NCBI GenBank assembly: GCA_964057225.1
Contig: OZ059900.1
Coordinates: 7,078,501-7,142,500, forward strand
Direction of reading: 5' to 3'
DNA length: 64,000 nt
DNA from: Auanema rhodensis
Taxonomy: Eukaryota > Nematoda > Chromadorea > Rhabditida > Rhabditidae
Every line of letters starts with the position of its first letter. Within the stretch, counting starts at the first letter, position 1. The notes under the pieces were generated by a model. That model saw only the letters and a list, made by a program, of their open reading frames with translations. It was not told the origin of the DNA and did no database searches. The translations under genes were made by a program, and so were the position numbers. Below are positions 28,001-40,208 of this stretch, piece by piece.

Positions 28001-30908
28001 ACTGTATATGAAGTCAATAGCTCAATATCACAGGTTTCCTGTTATAGCAAGGTTTTCACTTGTTTTTTGAAGTTTTCCAAGCAGAAACAAACTCATTGTT
28101 GTGCTATCGTAATTTATTTAAGTTTTGTGCACAAGAAAAAGTTAGAGTACTACACTTAAGTGGACGACAACTCCAACAATCGCTTAGCCGGGTCAACGAA
28201 TGTGTTTTTTCTGTCCTAGTTTAGACCGATGTGTTCATTTTGTTTCTATAACTCTGTACCATTTTACTTCATTTATATTAGTTTGCTTTAACATTTAAAA
28301 ATATTTTCCAAACAACTTGGCGTAATTATGGTTGCGAACAATTTTTTTCAAGATTCATTATAATTTTCACGCAAAAAAAATGAGAGAAAAATAGGAAATA
28401 CACATCATGACGAAGCATTTTCCCATCTGAATAATACTTGTTTCTAAGCCCTCTCAGCTGTTTTGTTGCAACATCTACGATCATAAATCTACTTTTCACA
28501 TCATTTATTGCATAAATAGCGTCTAAAGTATCGATATTGTGTCGTAATTTCCTCAGACAAACTTACATGTTAAAAAATCAAGATGTTAAAAATGAGTCTA
28601 AGTTGTATATTATATATTCGGCTTTTTCTCTAATTTTCATATGAAAGTAGCATATTTCTTAATATTGATATGATATCATTACATGATTTTTACTACATTT
28701 TTTACGCGCCAAAAAAAGCGTTAATGTTTTCAAATTTAATATTCTTTTTTTTATTTCTATGATGTGTTAACAGAATTTTAGATTTTTTCGCTTTCACAAA
28801 TGAAGAAATACTCATATATTAAATTTTCACTCGTCATATTTATATATTCTTGATTTTCTGATATTTTTCCGAACATTGTTATGATGATATACTGCCAGCT
28901 GAAGTCCTAAATGCACAAAACAGGCGAACATCGTGGAATTTCTCATTTCAAACATAGACATTACAATAAAGATGAGCAAGTTTTCAAAAACAAGCTATGA
29001 GCGGACAAGTATCCGCAATTTTTCCATATATTCCTTAAATCAAGATTTTACACATGTAAAGTAAGTAACACTGATATTGAAATCACATCAGAAATGGCCT
29101 GATTTGTTGAACAAATTGAAAATGCTTTCTTGTAAGTTAAACGCGAGATGTTCAGCAGCATTGAAGAAAGCGACCAACAAATCAACAGACTTTGTTACTC
29201 TCACAACTCCTTACTCTCGTACTCCCTACTTTCTTTTTTTCCTGTCTTTCTCTTGCTTTTCCCAGCCTTTTTCCCCGTTCTTCTCTTATCTCATCTCATT
29301 TTCCAAGCTTTTGGCGTTTAGCATCTTTACACTACACTATATCCTCGATTGTACCCGCAGGGGACTGCTGTTCTACACACTTCCCTTTCTCTTCTTTTAT
29401 CCTGCTCTCCTTGCCAAATCACTTGGCCTCGTCTGCTTATCTAGTCATCTTCGTATTGTAGATGAGTGATTCTCACACAAATCTTCTCTCATCAACCTGA
29501 TACCTCTCTACTCTTCATTCCCTTTCTCACACCAGCACTCTCTATTCTGGGATGAAACTTCTGTTGTTTCTCCACCCTAATCACTGATCCTCCCTCGTCT
29601 TCGTATCCTGTCATTCTGTCTCTTGTTACCCCTTCTCTTTCATTGAAGCTCTGAGCTTGAGTCGCACTCTCTTTCAACTTTATTATGATCTATTCTCTCA
29701 CACTATTATCTTAACAACGTTAGTTTGTTTCAACCTTTTCATTACTCTTCCTTTGTTGTTCCTTGTATTCCCTCTATTCTCTGCATTTTGTATAACACTT
29801 CTAATCATATGCTTGAGTAAAACATATACACCACCCCACCCTATTACTCCAGTTCACAACTGCATATGAATCTTTTAGTAGTTGTCGCTGCTTCTCCGCT
29901 ACTTATTAAGATATCTGGCACCTTGACTTCACTCTCCGCATTCAAACTCTGCTGCCATTTTTTATTTGCCATAGGTACTACATCCATACCTATATGTCAT
30001 TTTGTTTCTACTTACTCTGCCGTCCGTCTATATGCCTTACTTACGCCATTCACTACCATGCGCTTGGAGAATTCACGAAACATGCTTTATTTTTCTACTT
30101 CTTCATTTCTTTCCATTTTCCCGCTTTTCTACTTTTTGTTAATGTTGTTACTACATTATGCGTCTTTCTTCTGTTCTCCTATAATTTTTCTCGTTCATTT
30201 TATTAACCTACAACCAAAGCTGTGAAAATCTTTCTTTTATGAATACAAAACAAATTTTTTTTTCTAAAAATAAGATTTGTTCTATGTGAAGAACTATTTT
30301 TGTTATCATTATATATATTTTGTTTCATGATTCATCGCTTTTTTTGCCGGTTTATTATCTCAGATCCACATGATACATTATCTCGAAATCTTCTGCTTGT
30401 TCACTTTTAAAATATGAGCAAAAAAGATTTATTAGTTTGTTTTCTATCCTCCCCACATTACATCTCATTGAGCTATATGTTATTGGTGATCTTTTAGGTG
30501 AAAAGTTTTGTTATCTCAACTTATCATCATATCATCTGCTACGATAAATCCGATATCACATTCGAATTTTAATTTTTTTGCTAGCTATAAGAATAATACA
30601 AAACGTTAACTATATACTTTTCCTTATCAGAACATTTTAATATTTATATTCGTTTCTGTTCTTATTCATCTCACGTTGTTCTTGTCGAACTTTCGAAAAT
30701 GAAATAATGACATATGCTATGTCATGCCGTTCGGCATTAAATTTTTCATGAATTCACTCATAAAATTAACTGAAATCGTATTCACGACTCAGAATTATAT
30801 AAACGAATTTTTGAATGTTCTTTTTTCTTTTTTTTTTCTTTTTTAGAAAAATGATTTTTCTATTTCATACATGAAATTTCAGATTGAAAAAATGACAAGA
30901 GGAAGATA
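16041..30908. other. Long gene-poor, pyrimidine-rich region upstream of GABA-B R1
   Basis: About 15 kb with no supported coding exon. The + strand becomes markedly T and CT rich from about 16.1-17 kb. Long frames such as 18068-18781 (237 codons), 29077-29469 and 29866-30225 come from CT-rich tracts that lack stops; they are dominated by Phe, Leu, Ser and Cys and resemble no family. The region probably holds the promoter and perhaps untranslated 5' exons of the downstream receptor, since acceptor-like AGs lie just before its start codon. A 10-C run is at about 22664-22673. Confidence 0.5.
22444..22511. repeat. CT-rich microsatellite
   Basis: Imperfect CT repeat with short T runs, in the pyrimidine-rich upstream region of the GABA-B receptor gene. 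It stands out as the densest of several CT tracts there. Confidence 0.85.
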
Positions 30909-33900
30909 ATGAATTTTCTTTTATTATACGCATTAGGTATATATTTATATCAGTTGAGAGTTTATGGAGATGATCGGGTATCTCTCTATATTGGTGGGAC
31001 ATTTCCGATGGAAGCTGGATCTGGAGGATGGGCTGGCGGTGTAGTAAGTTATTTTGATATTGCTCCCACTGTGAAATCCCATTCTTAATGTAATGATGAG
31101 ATAAAAAATGCATTATATTGCATTCAGTCACCTGTCTGAATTCGTTTTACTGCCTCGATAACTAGCGAATGTGAGAATTTCAAATTTTTACTTTTGTCAC
31201 TCAAATTTTAAGCAGATTGAATCTGTAGAATAAAGAAATCATACAACATTCAAAAGTTCAAGATAGACTGAGAATGATCAATAAAAGCAATAAAGAACTT
31301 CAACTCGAACTAACTCATTAATATTTTTATGAAGATTTTATGGTATTCAACTACATATACACATTTTTTATTTTAGCTTCTAATCGAATTAAAAACAAAT
31401 TTCCAGGCGTGCAAGCCAGCTGTAATGATGGCATTAGAAGACGTGAACACTCGAAGTGATATTTTGCCTGGATATTATTTGGCATTAAACAGCACAGATT
31501 CGAAGGTATGTGTCATATACTTGATATTTTTTGACGTTTAGAGAGATACTCTGCATTAAATATTCAAATCTGCCATGAAATATTTTTGGGAAATGAATTC
31601 GTAATCGACGTCTAAGATTTATATGTCTGTAAAACGCAAAATAGTGATTGATGTGTATAAGACAATCATGCCGAAATGCCTTATCTCGTAAATCTGTTCT
31701 AAAAATACTTGTCTCTAATCACTATACATTAAAACATTTCAATATCTAGAAGTTTACAATTTTTCATCAAAGGTTATATACTTCAAACAATTGAAGTTGG
31801 AATTTTTCATATTTCAAACATGAAAATTAAGTAGTTTATTAATCTCAATAGTAAAACTTGCTCTTCTAAGTAGAAAATATTCACATACTTTATCCTTCAT
31901 AGGTCGAATTAATCCTTTGAAACACCAGATTGTTCTTAAGAGCAACTAAATTTGATTTAAGCTGATTGATTGCGTTTTCACGAATGAAAAAAGAAAATAA
32001 TTTATTGTTTTACTTCTGAAGACTGTGGATTAAAATTTTTCGAGAATTGATAATTAGTTCAATGTTCAAAAAACAGAACAAAAAATGTTTGAAAGAATGA
32101 GTTGAAGAAATATGTAGTGCTATTCATAATAAAAGCAAAAAATTACAGTGTCAACCAGGATTAGCAACTCAACAGCTGTATGACTTGCTTTATACTCCAC
32201 CTGCAAAACTCATGCTTCTAGTTGGATGTAGTCCAGTGACAACTGTCATTGCTGAAGCTGCACCAGTTTGGAATTTAGTTGTTGTATGCGATTTTCTTAC
32301 TTTACGCTGAAATATACATTGTGATTTTCAGTTGGCATACGGAGCTAGCTCACCAGCTTTATCTAATAGGGAGAGATTTCCTTCACTGTTTCGTACCCAT
32401 CCATCAGCAAATATACAAAATCCAGCAAGGTTTCTTAGAAAAAATAATTCAAGTTTTAAATTTTTTTTTGTACTTTATAGAGTCAGTTTGTTTAAAAAAT
32501 TTGGATGGAAAAAAATAACCATTCTTCAATCAGTAGAAGAAGTATTTTCTTCAACAGCCAAAGATCTTGAAGTAAGTTTTATCGGTACTCTTTCTCGAAA
32601 AAATCATTTTGATGAATTAAAAATTTTATTTCGTAATTTTTTATACGTTTTTCTCAATTATCAGGAAGAATGTAAACGCTCGGGTATCAAAGCAGAACGA
32701 CTTAGTTTCTACGGTGATCCAGCTGATGCTATAAAAACTCTTGTCCGTCAAGATGCTCGAATTATTGTTGGACTTTTTTATGAAAAAGAAGCTCGTCGTG
32801 TGTTTTGTCAGGTATGCTTGTTATTTTAAGTTTGTAGAACTTTAACTTTAAATTAGGCTTACCATCATCGAGTGTTTGGACGCAGATATGTATGGATGTT
32901 AATAGGATGGTATGCTGATACATGGTATCTTCCAGTTCCTGATGAGCATCTCAACTGCACGGCAGATCAGGTACAAAATAAATAATGGATTATAAGTAAA
33001 AAAAACATTGTTCTAGATGAGAGAGGCCGCTTTGTATCATCTAACAACAGAAAGCTTAATGTTATCCACTGACGATACAGTTGCAATTTCGGGTATGACT
33101 GGGCGCGAATTTCAAAGACGCCTGAACGAAGTTCTTGATACTGATCCTGCAAACACTGGTGGATATCCTGAAGCTCCATTGGCATACGATGCCGTATGGT
33201 AATGAAAGCTTGGCTGAAATGTTTGAAACGTTTACATTTATTCGTTCAGGGCGTTAGCATTAGCTTTAAATTGTACTATAAAACATTTGCCACAAGGACA
33301 AAAATTAGAAGATTTTACTTATGAAGATGTTGCTACATATAATATTTTGTTCCAGTGCATGAAAAATACATCATTTCGGGGTGTTTCTGTAAGAAAAGTT
33401 AACATTTATCAAAATGTATACAATTGCTTTACAGGGACGTGTAATGTTTTCATTTTCTGGTGATCGTATAGCCAAAGTTATGGTTGAGCAATTGCAAAAA
33501 GGTAAACTCTCTGTCAACATTTTTTATGATTTAATATTTCATTACAGATAGCAAATACCACGTTATGGGTTTTTTCGATTCGTCTAGTCATCTTTTAGAT
33601 TGGACTGGAAAAGATCAGTGGTATTCTGATAAAGGACCACCAGCCGATTCCACGCTGATCCATGAAGCTGTTCTCACTGTATCAAATAGTGTAAGCATTT
33701 TAATTGTAAACAGCAAACTTCAATTTTGATATTTAGCTATTTTACGGAGTTTTATTCTTCTGCATCTCAGGAATAATATTTTCAGTTGTCATTATATCAA
33801 TTTTAGAGCATAATTCGGGAAGAATGTGAGTAAAGAAATTTGAAGAACAAAAAAATGTATGTATGTTTCACAGGATAATCAAACATTCCCAACCGGTATT

Positions 33901-36900
33901 TAATAATTGCACAATTGGTGGTTGTATTATTTGCTGGATAACATTATTTTTTATTGGTCTGCCTTCCGATCATATACCTGTTTCACATGGAGCTTTCACT
34001 ATAGTGTCATGTTCGATTTACATGCCATATACACATATATAATTATAATTCCTTTCAGACTCGTATATTTTTACTGATGATTGGATTCTCATTAGGTTTT
34101 GGATCAATGTTTGCCAAAGTTTTTATTGCTCATCGGATGGGTGCAGCTCAAAATCAGCAATTAGCCAATCGTCAAAAAGACGAGGTTAGTTTTTTCTTCT
34201 TACAAGTTTTGAAGTGATCATTCTTATCAATGGTAAGATAATCAGAATTAATGACGATTCGATTTTTTGATGTTATTATTAAAATTTTAAGGGTTTCATT
34301 TTTTATTTATAATGACATTTTTATTTAGTTTAAGTCGTGAACGTTTTTTTTTAGTTTGCAAAAAATAAAGACCATAAACTAACAATACAAACAATAGTTA
34401 CTAATCGCAAATTATGCTATCTGATGCACTTGATTGAGAATCGTTACGATAAACAGTTGTTATCCTGTAGCACATTGTTTCTCTATCATATTATTTTTAT
34501 ATTCTATTTATCAGTTGACGTATCGAGTATATTTAGTGTTGAATTATTTGTTTTATTTCCAAATTCTATGTTTTATTCTGCCGCTCTTTCCCTTATGGAA
34601 TGTGTATTTCTTCCATCCTGCATCATACCGAATTATGTTTATCCTCCTTGAATCATATAGGTATCTTAACCCCAGCTCTCCCTTTATTATTGTATTGTTA
34701 AGTCTCATCCCGTTTCCAGGCCAAAAAGCGAATCGTCATTCTAATTTCAGATCATATCTCGGCATAACTTTTACATTCAACTGTTTTTCATTGATCTTGA
34801 GTTGTTAACGTGATATTCCCATGATATCAAGATTAAATTTACCTGATACTTTATACCTTGGTGTACACAGTTACCTACAGGTGGATGGCACTCCCTGGGA
34901 AAGTATTCGAACCCTGATTGCATCTATGATTGGTCGTCCAGCTGCTTCACTTAGAAAAGCTTCCTTACATTCGCAGGGACAAATTCGGAACAGTGTTCTG
35001 AACCAGGTTGAGCATCGTCTATGTGTACTTATATGCGTGCAACCGTTACTAAAGTATATACAAAATCAAATGTTTCCTGATCTTTTCGGAATTTTTGACA
35101 GTTTCACTAGATGATTATTTTGCACAAAATTCGTATCATATTTTTTATTTAACTGCCAATTTAGCATCTAAAAACAGCCAAAAATAAACGAAATGTGTGT
35201 ATCTGCGTGTATACAGGTGCGTGTGCTTGCATACCTCTGCGTGTGTGCTGTGTGAGTATCAAAATAAAGTACACTATTTATTTTATAGCTATGAGCTGTG
35301 AGTTAAAAGAGAATCAAGTGGAAAAAAGTATATAGTTGAATTTAGTAATTTACATTTTGGTCAAATAAAAAAAATGCCATGATAGGGAAAAAACAAAGTT
35401 TAGAATGAGTTGCTATGTGATAGAGAGTATGTATGATAAGAAGCTTGGTTTAACATTTTCATTTTCGCCTTCTCTTCTATTATATAGTCCTATTCTTCTT
35501 TTGTTCACTGAAGTTATTCAGTTGATCTTGCATGGAGCATGAAGCATATGTTTATTCTTATATCTGTTAACTGCCTCTATTTGCTTATTCTAAGACTATT
35601 TTTCCCTTTCACTCTAATTATACCATTTCTTTGATGCTATTGCTATACCATCTTTCTGCTACATACAGTACTTGAAATAACAACTTCTCTGCACGTTACC
35701 TATCGAAGTGTATATATCAAATATTTTTCATGCACATCTGTGTGTTGCACTTAATATCTTTCTGTTTGTGTTTGAAATATGATTTTGGTCACATGTTTGA
35801 CACTGTCTATCGTTAAAGTCATGCAACACTACTAACATGTTGTAAGACCACTGTTATTACGCCTTGTCTAACAATCTTTTATTTGCTAACTTCTAGTGTG
35901 TGTTGCTAATGAGCTATACATTCTAATTAGCATAGTATAATTTTGAACAATGCATTCAAAAATTATATTATTTTCTTCTTTTATATTTTTTTTTCATATC
36001 TTACTTTGAATATTTTCAGCCAATCCCATCAAACAAATTTTATGCTGTTATAACAGCTTTCTTGATCTGTGATGCCATTATAAGTGTTATATGGGTCACA
36101 TTTGATCCACTAGTGGTGGATGAACAAAAATTTCCTCTACAGGTATTTTAATTTCGATCAATCTTTCTAAATATAAATGTAGGATCCGCCTGAGGGTTCA
36201 GATGATGATATCATGCTGTTGCCCAAACTGGAGCTGTGCAAAAGTGAAAATCAAGACGTTTGGACAGGTAGTTCATCTAAAACAGAAACTCATACAAAAG
36301 TAACCATTTTCAGCTCTTATATTGGGATATAAATGTCTTCTTCTCATTTTTGGTACTTTTTTATCATATGAGTGCCGAAATTTAAAATTGCGTCATATGA
36401 ATGATATTCGTTTGATTGGCTTATCCATATATAATGTAGCTATTCTTTCAATGATCACGGGACCTATTTCTGTATATTTGATTCGCAATCAACCAAATGC
36501 GTCTTTTGCTTTTATTTCTGTTACTGGTGATTCAAAATAATTTGGCATATGATGTTTTAACTTAAAATTTTCAGTCTTACTCTGTACATATATATCCTTG
36601 GGTCTCATATTTATTCCGAAAATTCGTCATATCTATACAGTACCTCCTTCTGAAGAAGAAGTTCGTTTAGTTCTGCTCAATCAAAATATTGTTATCATCA
36701 ATTTCAGATCCAAAACGGGGGTAATGGCGTAATGAAAGGTCTGACAAAGCCTGAACAACGTCGGTTCGAACAATTAGTTGCCGAAAATGAACATCTACAG
36801 AAGCAGATAGATGAGGTTTAGTTTTTTTTATTTTGAAGAAAATAAATAAATTTTATTAAGAAAGAAAAAAGAATACAGCAGTGTAGACAACGGTTGGATA

Positions 36901-37184
36901 CATTGAGAAGACGAAACTCAGTGCAGACTAGGCTAAATAATAATATAATAGAGAATGGTATAAACTCTCTAATAAGTATCAAAAAAATACATGTTCTTGT
37001 AGATGAAAGCGCTTCTAATGGAGCAAATACAACCACAACAACAGCATATATAGAAATGGATACATTTAATAAGAACAAAGGTATTGTATTCTATAAAAAC
37101 TTTAAAAAAATTGAAATTACAGGACGGTATGTAACAATACAAAATGATCTGTCATCTTGTTCATCTGATGAAATCCTTTTATGA
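30909..37184 (+). CDS. gbb-1: Metabotropic GABA-B receptor subunit 1
   Basis: Class C GPCR, the GABA-binding subunit of the GABA-B heterodimer. Exons: 30909-31043, 31407-31505, 32149-32283, 32332-32429, 32481-32571, 32665-32811, 32857-32970, 33017-33198, 33250-33388, 33435-33501, 33548-33690, 33737-33825, 33874-34003, 34059-34184, 34881-35006, 36020-36142, 36183-36267, 36314-36526, 36575-36660, 36708-36815, 36882-37184; 2739 nt, 912 aa. A signal peptide (about residues 1-20) is followed by the Venus-flytrap domain (to about 450): [66 protein letters not shown] and [17 protein letters not shown] match GABBR1 closely, including the binding-site serine, tyrosine, tryptophan and glutamate positions. 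No sushi domains. Seven TM helices (about 451-770) include [13 protein letters not shown] and [14 protein letters not shown] coiled coil (about 777-812) follows, for pairing with subunit 2. The exon at 34881-35006 adds 42 residues to intracellular loop 2. The start is the first ATG after an in-frame TGA. Acceptor of the last exon is CAGCAG (NAGNAG). Confidence 0.95.
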
Positions 37185-37221
37185 TTTTTATGTTTAATTT
37201 TAATAACTTTTGATAGATATT

Positions 37222-37227
37222 AATAAA
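37222..37227 (+). other. Polyadenylation signal AATAAA for the GABA-B receptor gene
   Basis: A canonical AATAAA lies about 38 bp after the stop codon, in AT-rich sequence, giving a very short 3' UTR that ends before the palindrome begins at 37356. Confidence 0.55.
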
Positions 37228-37436
37228 ATTATATTGTTCTCTTCGTTTTGCTAAAATAACATTTCAAGTGGGAATTTGTAATATATTCTAATAAATTGAC
37301 TTTTTCACAGAAGGAAGTGATGAGTATGAATAAGTGTGAATTATTTGATAATAGTTTTCACAAAGAAATTCCGATCTTACTTACTGTAACTCAACTGAAT
37401 AATAATAACTATATAACTATATCATCTCAACATTCA

Positions 37437-37776
37437 TATCTTCTTTCAAAATTGCATTGTCAATGCTAGCAAGCATAATGAACCACTTCAATCATACGAT
37501 CAATTTCTTTTTTATCTATCACTCTTAGAGCAGCCTTGCAAATCTCTTCAAATTCTCTCCTAAAAACGGTTTGTATCGAGAGCAGGCGCTGGTTCAAATA
37601 TACAATGGCGGTAGCTACATTATGATCGAATAAGTATTCGCTATCAAGACATTTCATTTTTGAGCACTCTCCCTTCAAATCGTAGTACACCTCAATAATA
37701 AATTGAAAGTTCATGTTCCGTAAGTTTGCTTTGCTTACGGGGTTTCAGAGAAACTCATCTTTATTGAATTTTTTTA
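37437..37776. other. 340-bp segment present only in the left palindrome arm
   Basis: The right arm passes directly from the equivalent of 37436 to that of 37777. The extra segment therefore is an insertion in the left arm or a deletion from the right. It holds the 82-codon reverse ORF and, at 37718-37740, a CCGTAAG...CTTACGG inverted repeat with a 9-bp loop. No target-site duplication is obvious. Confidence 0.8.
37466..37714 (-). CDS. Hypothetical 82-aa helical protein or last exon of one
   Basis: Complete ATG-to-TAG frame starting MNFQFIIEVYYDLKGECSKM and containing AIVYLNQRLLSIQ, REFEEICKAALR and EIDRMIEVVHYAC. Composition is protein-like (mixed Glu, Arg, Lys, Leu), unlike the low-complexity frames elsewhere, and predicted mostly helical. 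It lies wholly in the segment unique to the left palindrome arm. A TTATTATTGAG acceptor-like site at about 37695 suggests the coding part may start at GTG TAC as an exon. No family recognised. It shares strand and general style with the two helical genes at 41.1-43.5 kb, but no clear sequence match was seen. Confidence 0.35.
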   Translation of the reverse strand: MNFQFIIEVYYDLKGECSKMKCLDSEYLFDHNVATAIVYLNQRLLSIQTVFRREFEEICKAALRVIDKKEIDRMIEVVHYAC

Positions 37777-38040
37777 TTTAAAAAATCAAAAAAAGTTTAA
37801 GACAATCATGGTCTGAGAAACAAAGAGATCTAATTAATGACTTGAAATGTAGAAAATAGCAAAAATCGGAAGACAGAAAAAGAAATGTATTTGCGTTATT
37901 GATTGGATATTGGTATATTGGTATATTTGTATTTTAGATTGAGTGTATATAACATCTTAGTCTAAATGATATGTTCTAGGTACAACGCATACATTCAGTG
38001 GATCGGATCCTCTACAGGTTAGTTTCAAAAATAAAAAAAT

Positions 38041-38102
38041 CTCTCTCTCTCTCTATACATCTCTCTCTCTCTCTCTCTATACATCTCTCTCTCACTTGAT
38101 TA
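38041..38102. repeat. CT microsatellite in the left palindrome arm
   Basis: CTCTCT runs broken by TATACAT. The reverse complement appears in the right arm at about 40378-40437, with slightly different run lengths, as expected of repeat slippage after the arms formed. Confidence 0.85.
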
Positions 38103-38268
38103 CTTTCTCACCTACTCTCTCATCAGTTCTTCTCTGAATATCTGTAATCAACTGTGAATGTTTCTGAAATTCTGGAGAAATTGTGAACTATTTACTGATA
38201 TTTCAATGTTTTTTTACATTTCTGTCTAAACTGTAGATCCTAAATTATTTGTTAACTCTAAGAGTATT

Positions 38269-38334
38269 GGCGTGATGACCAAGTGGTTATGCATGATGTC
38301 TTCCCCACTATCATCGAAAGTTCGATTCCTTCAA
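38269..38334 (+). repeat. tRNA-like sequence (degenerate tRNA or SINE head), left arm
   Basis: TGACCAAGTGG matches a Pol III A box (TRGCNNAGTGG) at all but one position, and AGTTCGATTCC matches a B box (GGTTCGAATCC) closely; the spacing, with about 33 bases between the boxes, is tRNA-like. The upstream GGCGTGA resembles the acceptor 5' half of tRNA-Ser, but the 3' acceptor half does not pair, the T stem has a mismatch and the anticodon arm is abnormal. It is therefore not a functional tRNA; a SINE-like or pseudogene origin is more likely. Confidence 0.55.
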
Positions 38335-39099
38335 TGAATTTTGAAAAAATCAATACTAATTCTAAAATCTAAAAAACGTTTGGATGGATTTGGCTTGTAA
38401 AAAATGATATCTTTTGATGTTTATAGACGTACAAAACTTGTTCCACGCCGTGTTTTTGAATTATCTTTCTTTGTGTGAATAGCTAATGAATAGGTCTAGT
38501 CCAATGCAAAAGTTCATAACGATATCTCTGTTGGTACAAAAGTTATAACTTTCTAAAAATAAGACAAAAAGCAAAAACTTTGACTTTAAACGGCTTTATC
38601 TTCTTAACCAATGAGTTTTTTCAAAATGTTTAAACAGATCCGAGCTCTACTCGTAAAGATCTTTCGAATGAGTTGTTGATCTAAAGGATTAGAGCATTTT
38701 GAAATTTTAAGAAATAAAGAATTTGACCAATTTAGAATTAAAAAAATAAAATTTTTCAGTTTTCTAACATTTAAGTATTGCATTTGAATAAACTAAACAC
38801 GCTGATTTCAAATTTGCAAACAGAATTTTTCAATTCTCACGCTGAAAGGAGTTGTGAGACTTTGAAATTTTTGGCGTTAATCATTCAGAAGGCTATAACT
38901 CCGTTAAAATGGAATTTCAGAGACTCCCACTTAGTTTAATCGTCTTCTCCGTCTTTCATTCATCTTGAATGTTGTTTTCACGACTTTTCAACAAAATTTT
39001 TATGTTTTGTTAAAATTGTTCAATTCCATGTACTCCCCCCTTACCTACTTTTCGATCATAACAATCGATATCATTGGAATTCTCAAAACATTTTCTAAT

Positions 39100-39258
39100 T
39101 TCTTTGTTAACTATGTGGTACAATCTAGACTCAATAACGCTTAGATATATCATATAAGATGAAACTTTCATTGAAATTCTTAAAACATTTTCTACTTTTC
39201 TTGTTAACTATGTGGTATAATCAAGACTCAATAACGCTTAGATATATCATATAAGACA
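39100..39258. repeat. Local tandem duplication at the palindrome centre
   Basis: Two adjacent copies (about 80 bp) both contain TTGTTAACTATGTGGTA, then GACTCAATAACGCTTAGATA and ATCATATAAGA. The first pairs with the right arm near 39311-39376; the second forms the inner stem and loop. It suggests rearrangement at the centre of symmetry. Confidence 0.75.
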
Positions 39259-40140
39259 CACATAGTAACAACACAAGGAAATTAGTGAATATTTTAAGAA
39301 ATCAAATGAAAGACTCATCTTATATGATATATCTAAGCGTTATTGAGTCTTGATTATACCACATAGTTAACAAAGAAATTAGAAAATGTTTTGAGAATTC
39401 CAATGATATCGATTGTTATGATCGAAAAGTAGGTAAGGGGGGAGTACATGGAATTGAATAATTTTAACAAAAAATAAAAATTTTGTTGAAAAGTCGTGAA
39501 AACAACATTCAAGATGAATGAAAGACGGAGAAGACGATTAAACTAAGTGGGAGTCTCTGAAGTTCCATTTTAACGAAGTTATAGCCTTCTGAATGATTAA
39601 CGCCAAAAATTTCAAAGTCTCACAACTCCTTTCAGCGTGAGAGTTGAGAAATTCGGTTTTCAAATTTAAAATCAGCGTGTTTAGTTTATTCAAATACAAT
39701 ACTTAAATGTTAGAAAACTGAAAAATTTTATTTTTTTAATTCTAAATTGGTCAAATTCTTTATTTCTTAAAATTTCAAAATGCTCTAATCCTTTAGATCA
39801 ACAACTCATTCGAAAGATCTTTACGAGTAGAGCTCGAATCTATTAAAAAATTTTGAGAAAACTCATTGGTTAAGAAGATAAAGCCGTTCAAAGTCAAAGT
39901 TTTAGCTTTTTGTCTTATCTTTAGAAAGTTATAACTTTTGTACCAACAGAGATATCGTTATGAACTTTTGCATTGGACTAGACCTATTCATTAGCTATTC
40001 ACATGAAGAAAGAGAATTCAAAAAAACGGCGTGGAACAAGTTTTATACGTCTATAAACATCAAAAGATATCATTTTTTACAAGCCAAATCCATCCAAACG
40101 TTTTTTAGATTTTAGAATTAGTATTGATTTTTTCAAAATT

Positions 40141-40208
40141 CATTGAAGGAATCGAACTTTCGATGATAGTGGGGAAGACATCATGCATAACCACTTGGTC
40201 ATCACGCC
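40141..40208 (-). repeat. tRNA-like sequence, right arm copy
   Basis: Reverse-complement partner of the 38269-38334 sequence. The B-box-like GGAATCGAACT and A-box-like CCACTTGGTCA are both kept, so the two Pol III-like promoters face each other across the palindrome. Confidence 0.55.

Noticed and set aside
29077-30225. Several overlapping + frames of 60-130 codons
   Set aside because: Same pyrimidine-rich composition, overlapping in different frames, no splice-supported model and no family resemblance.
34424-34808. 75- and 124-codon + frames between GABA-B R1 exons
   Set aside because: They lie inside an intron, overlap in two frames and would break the well-supported receptor reading frame.
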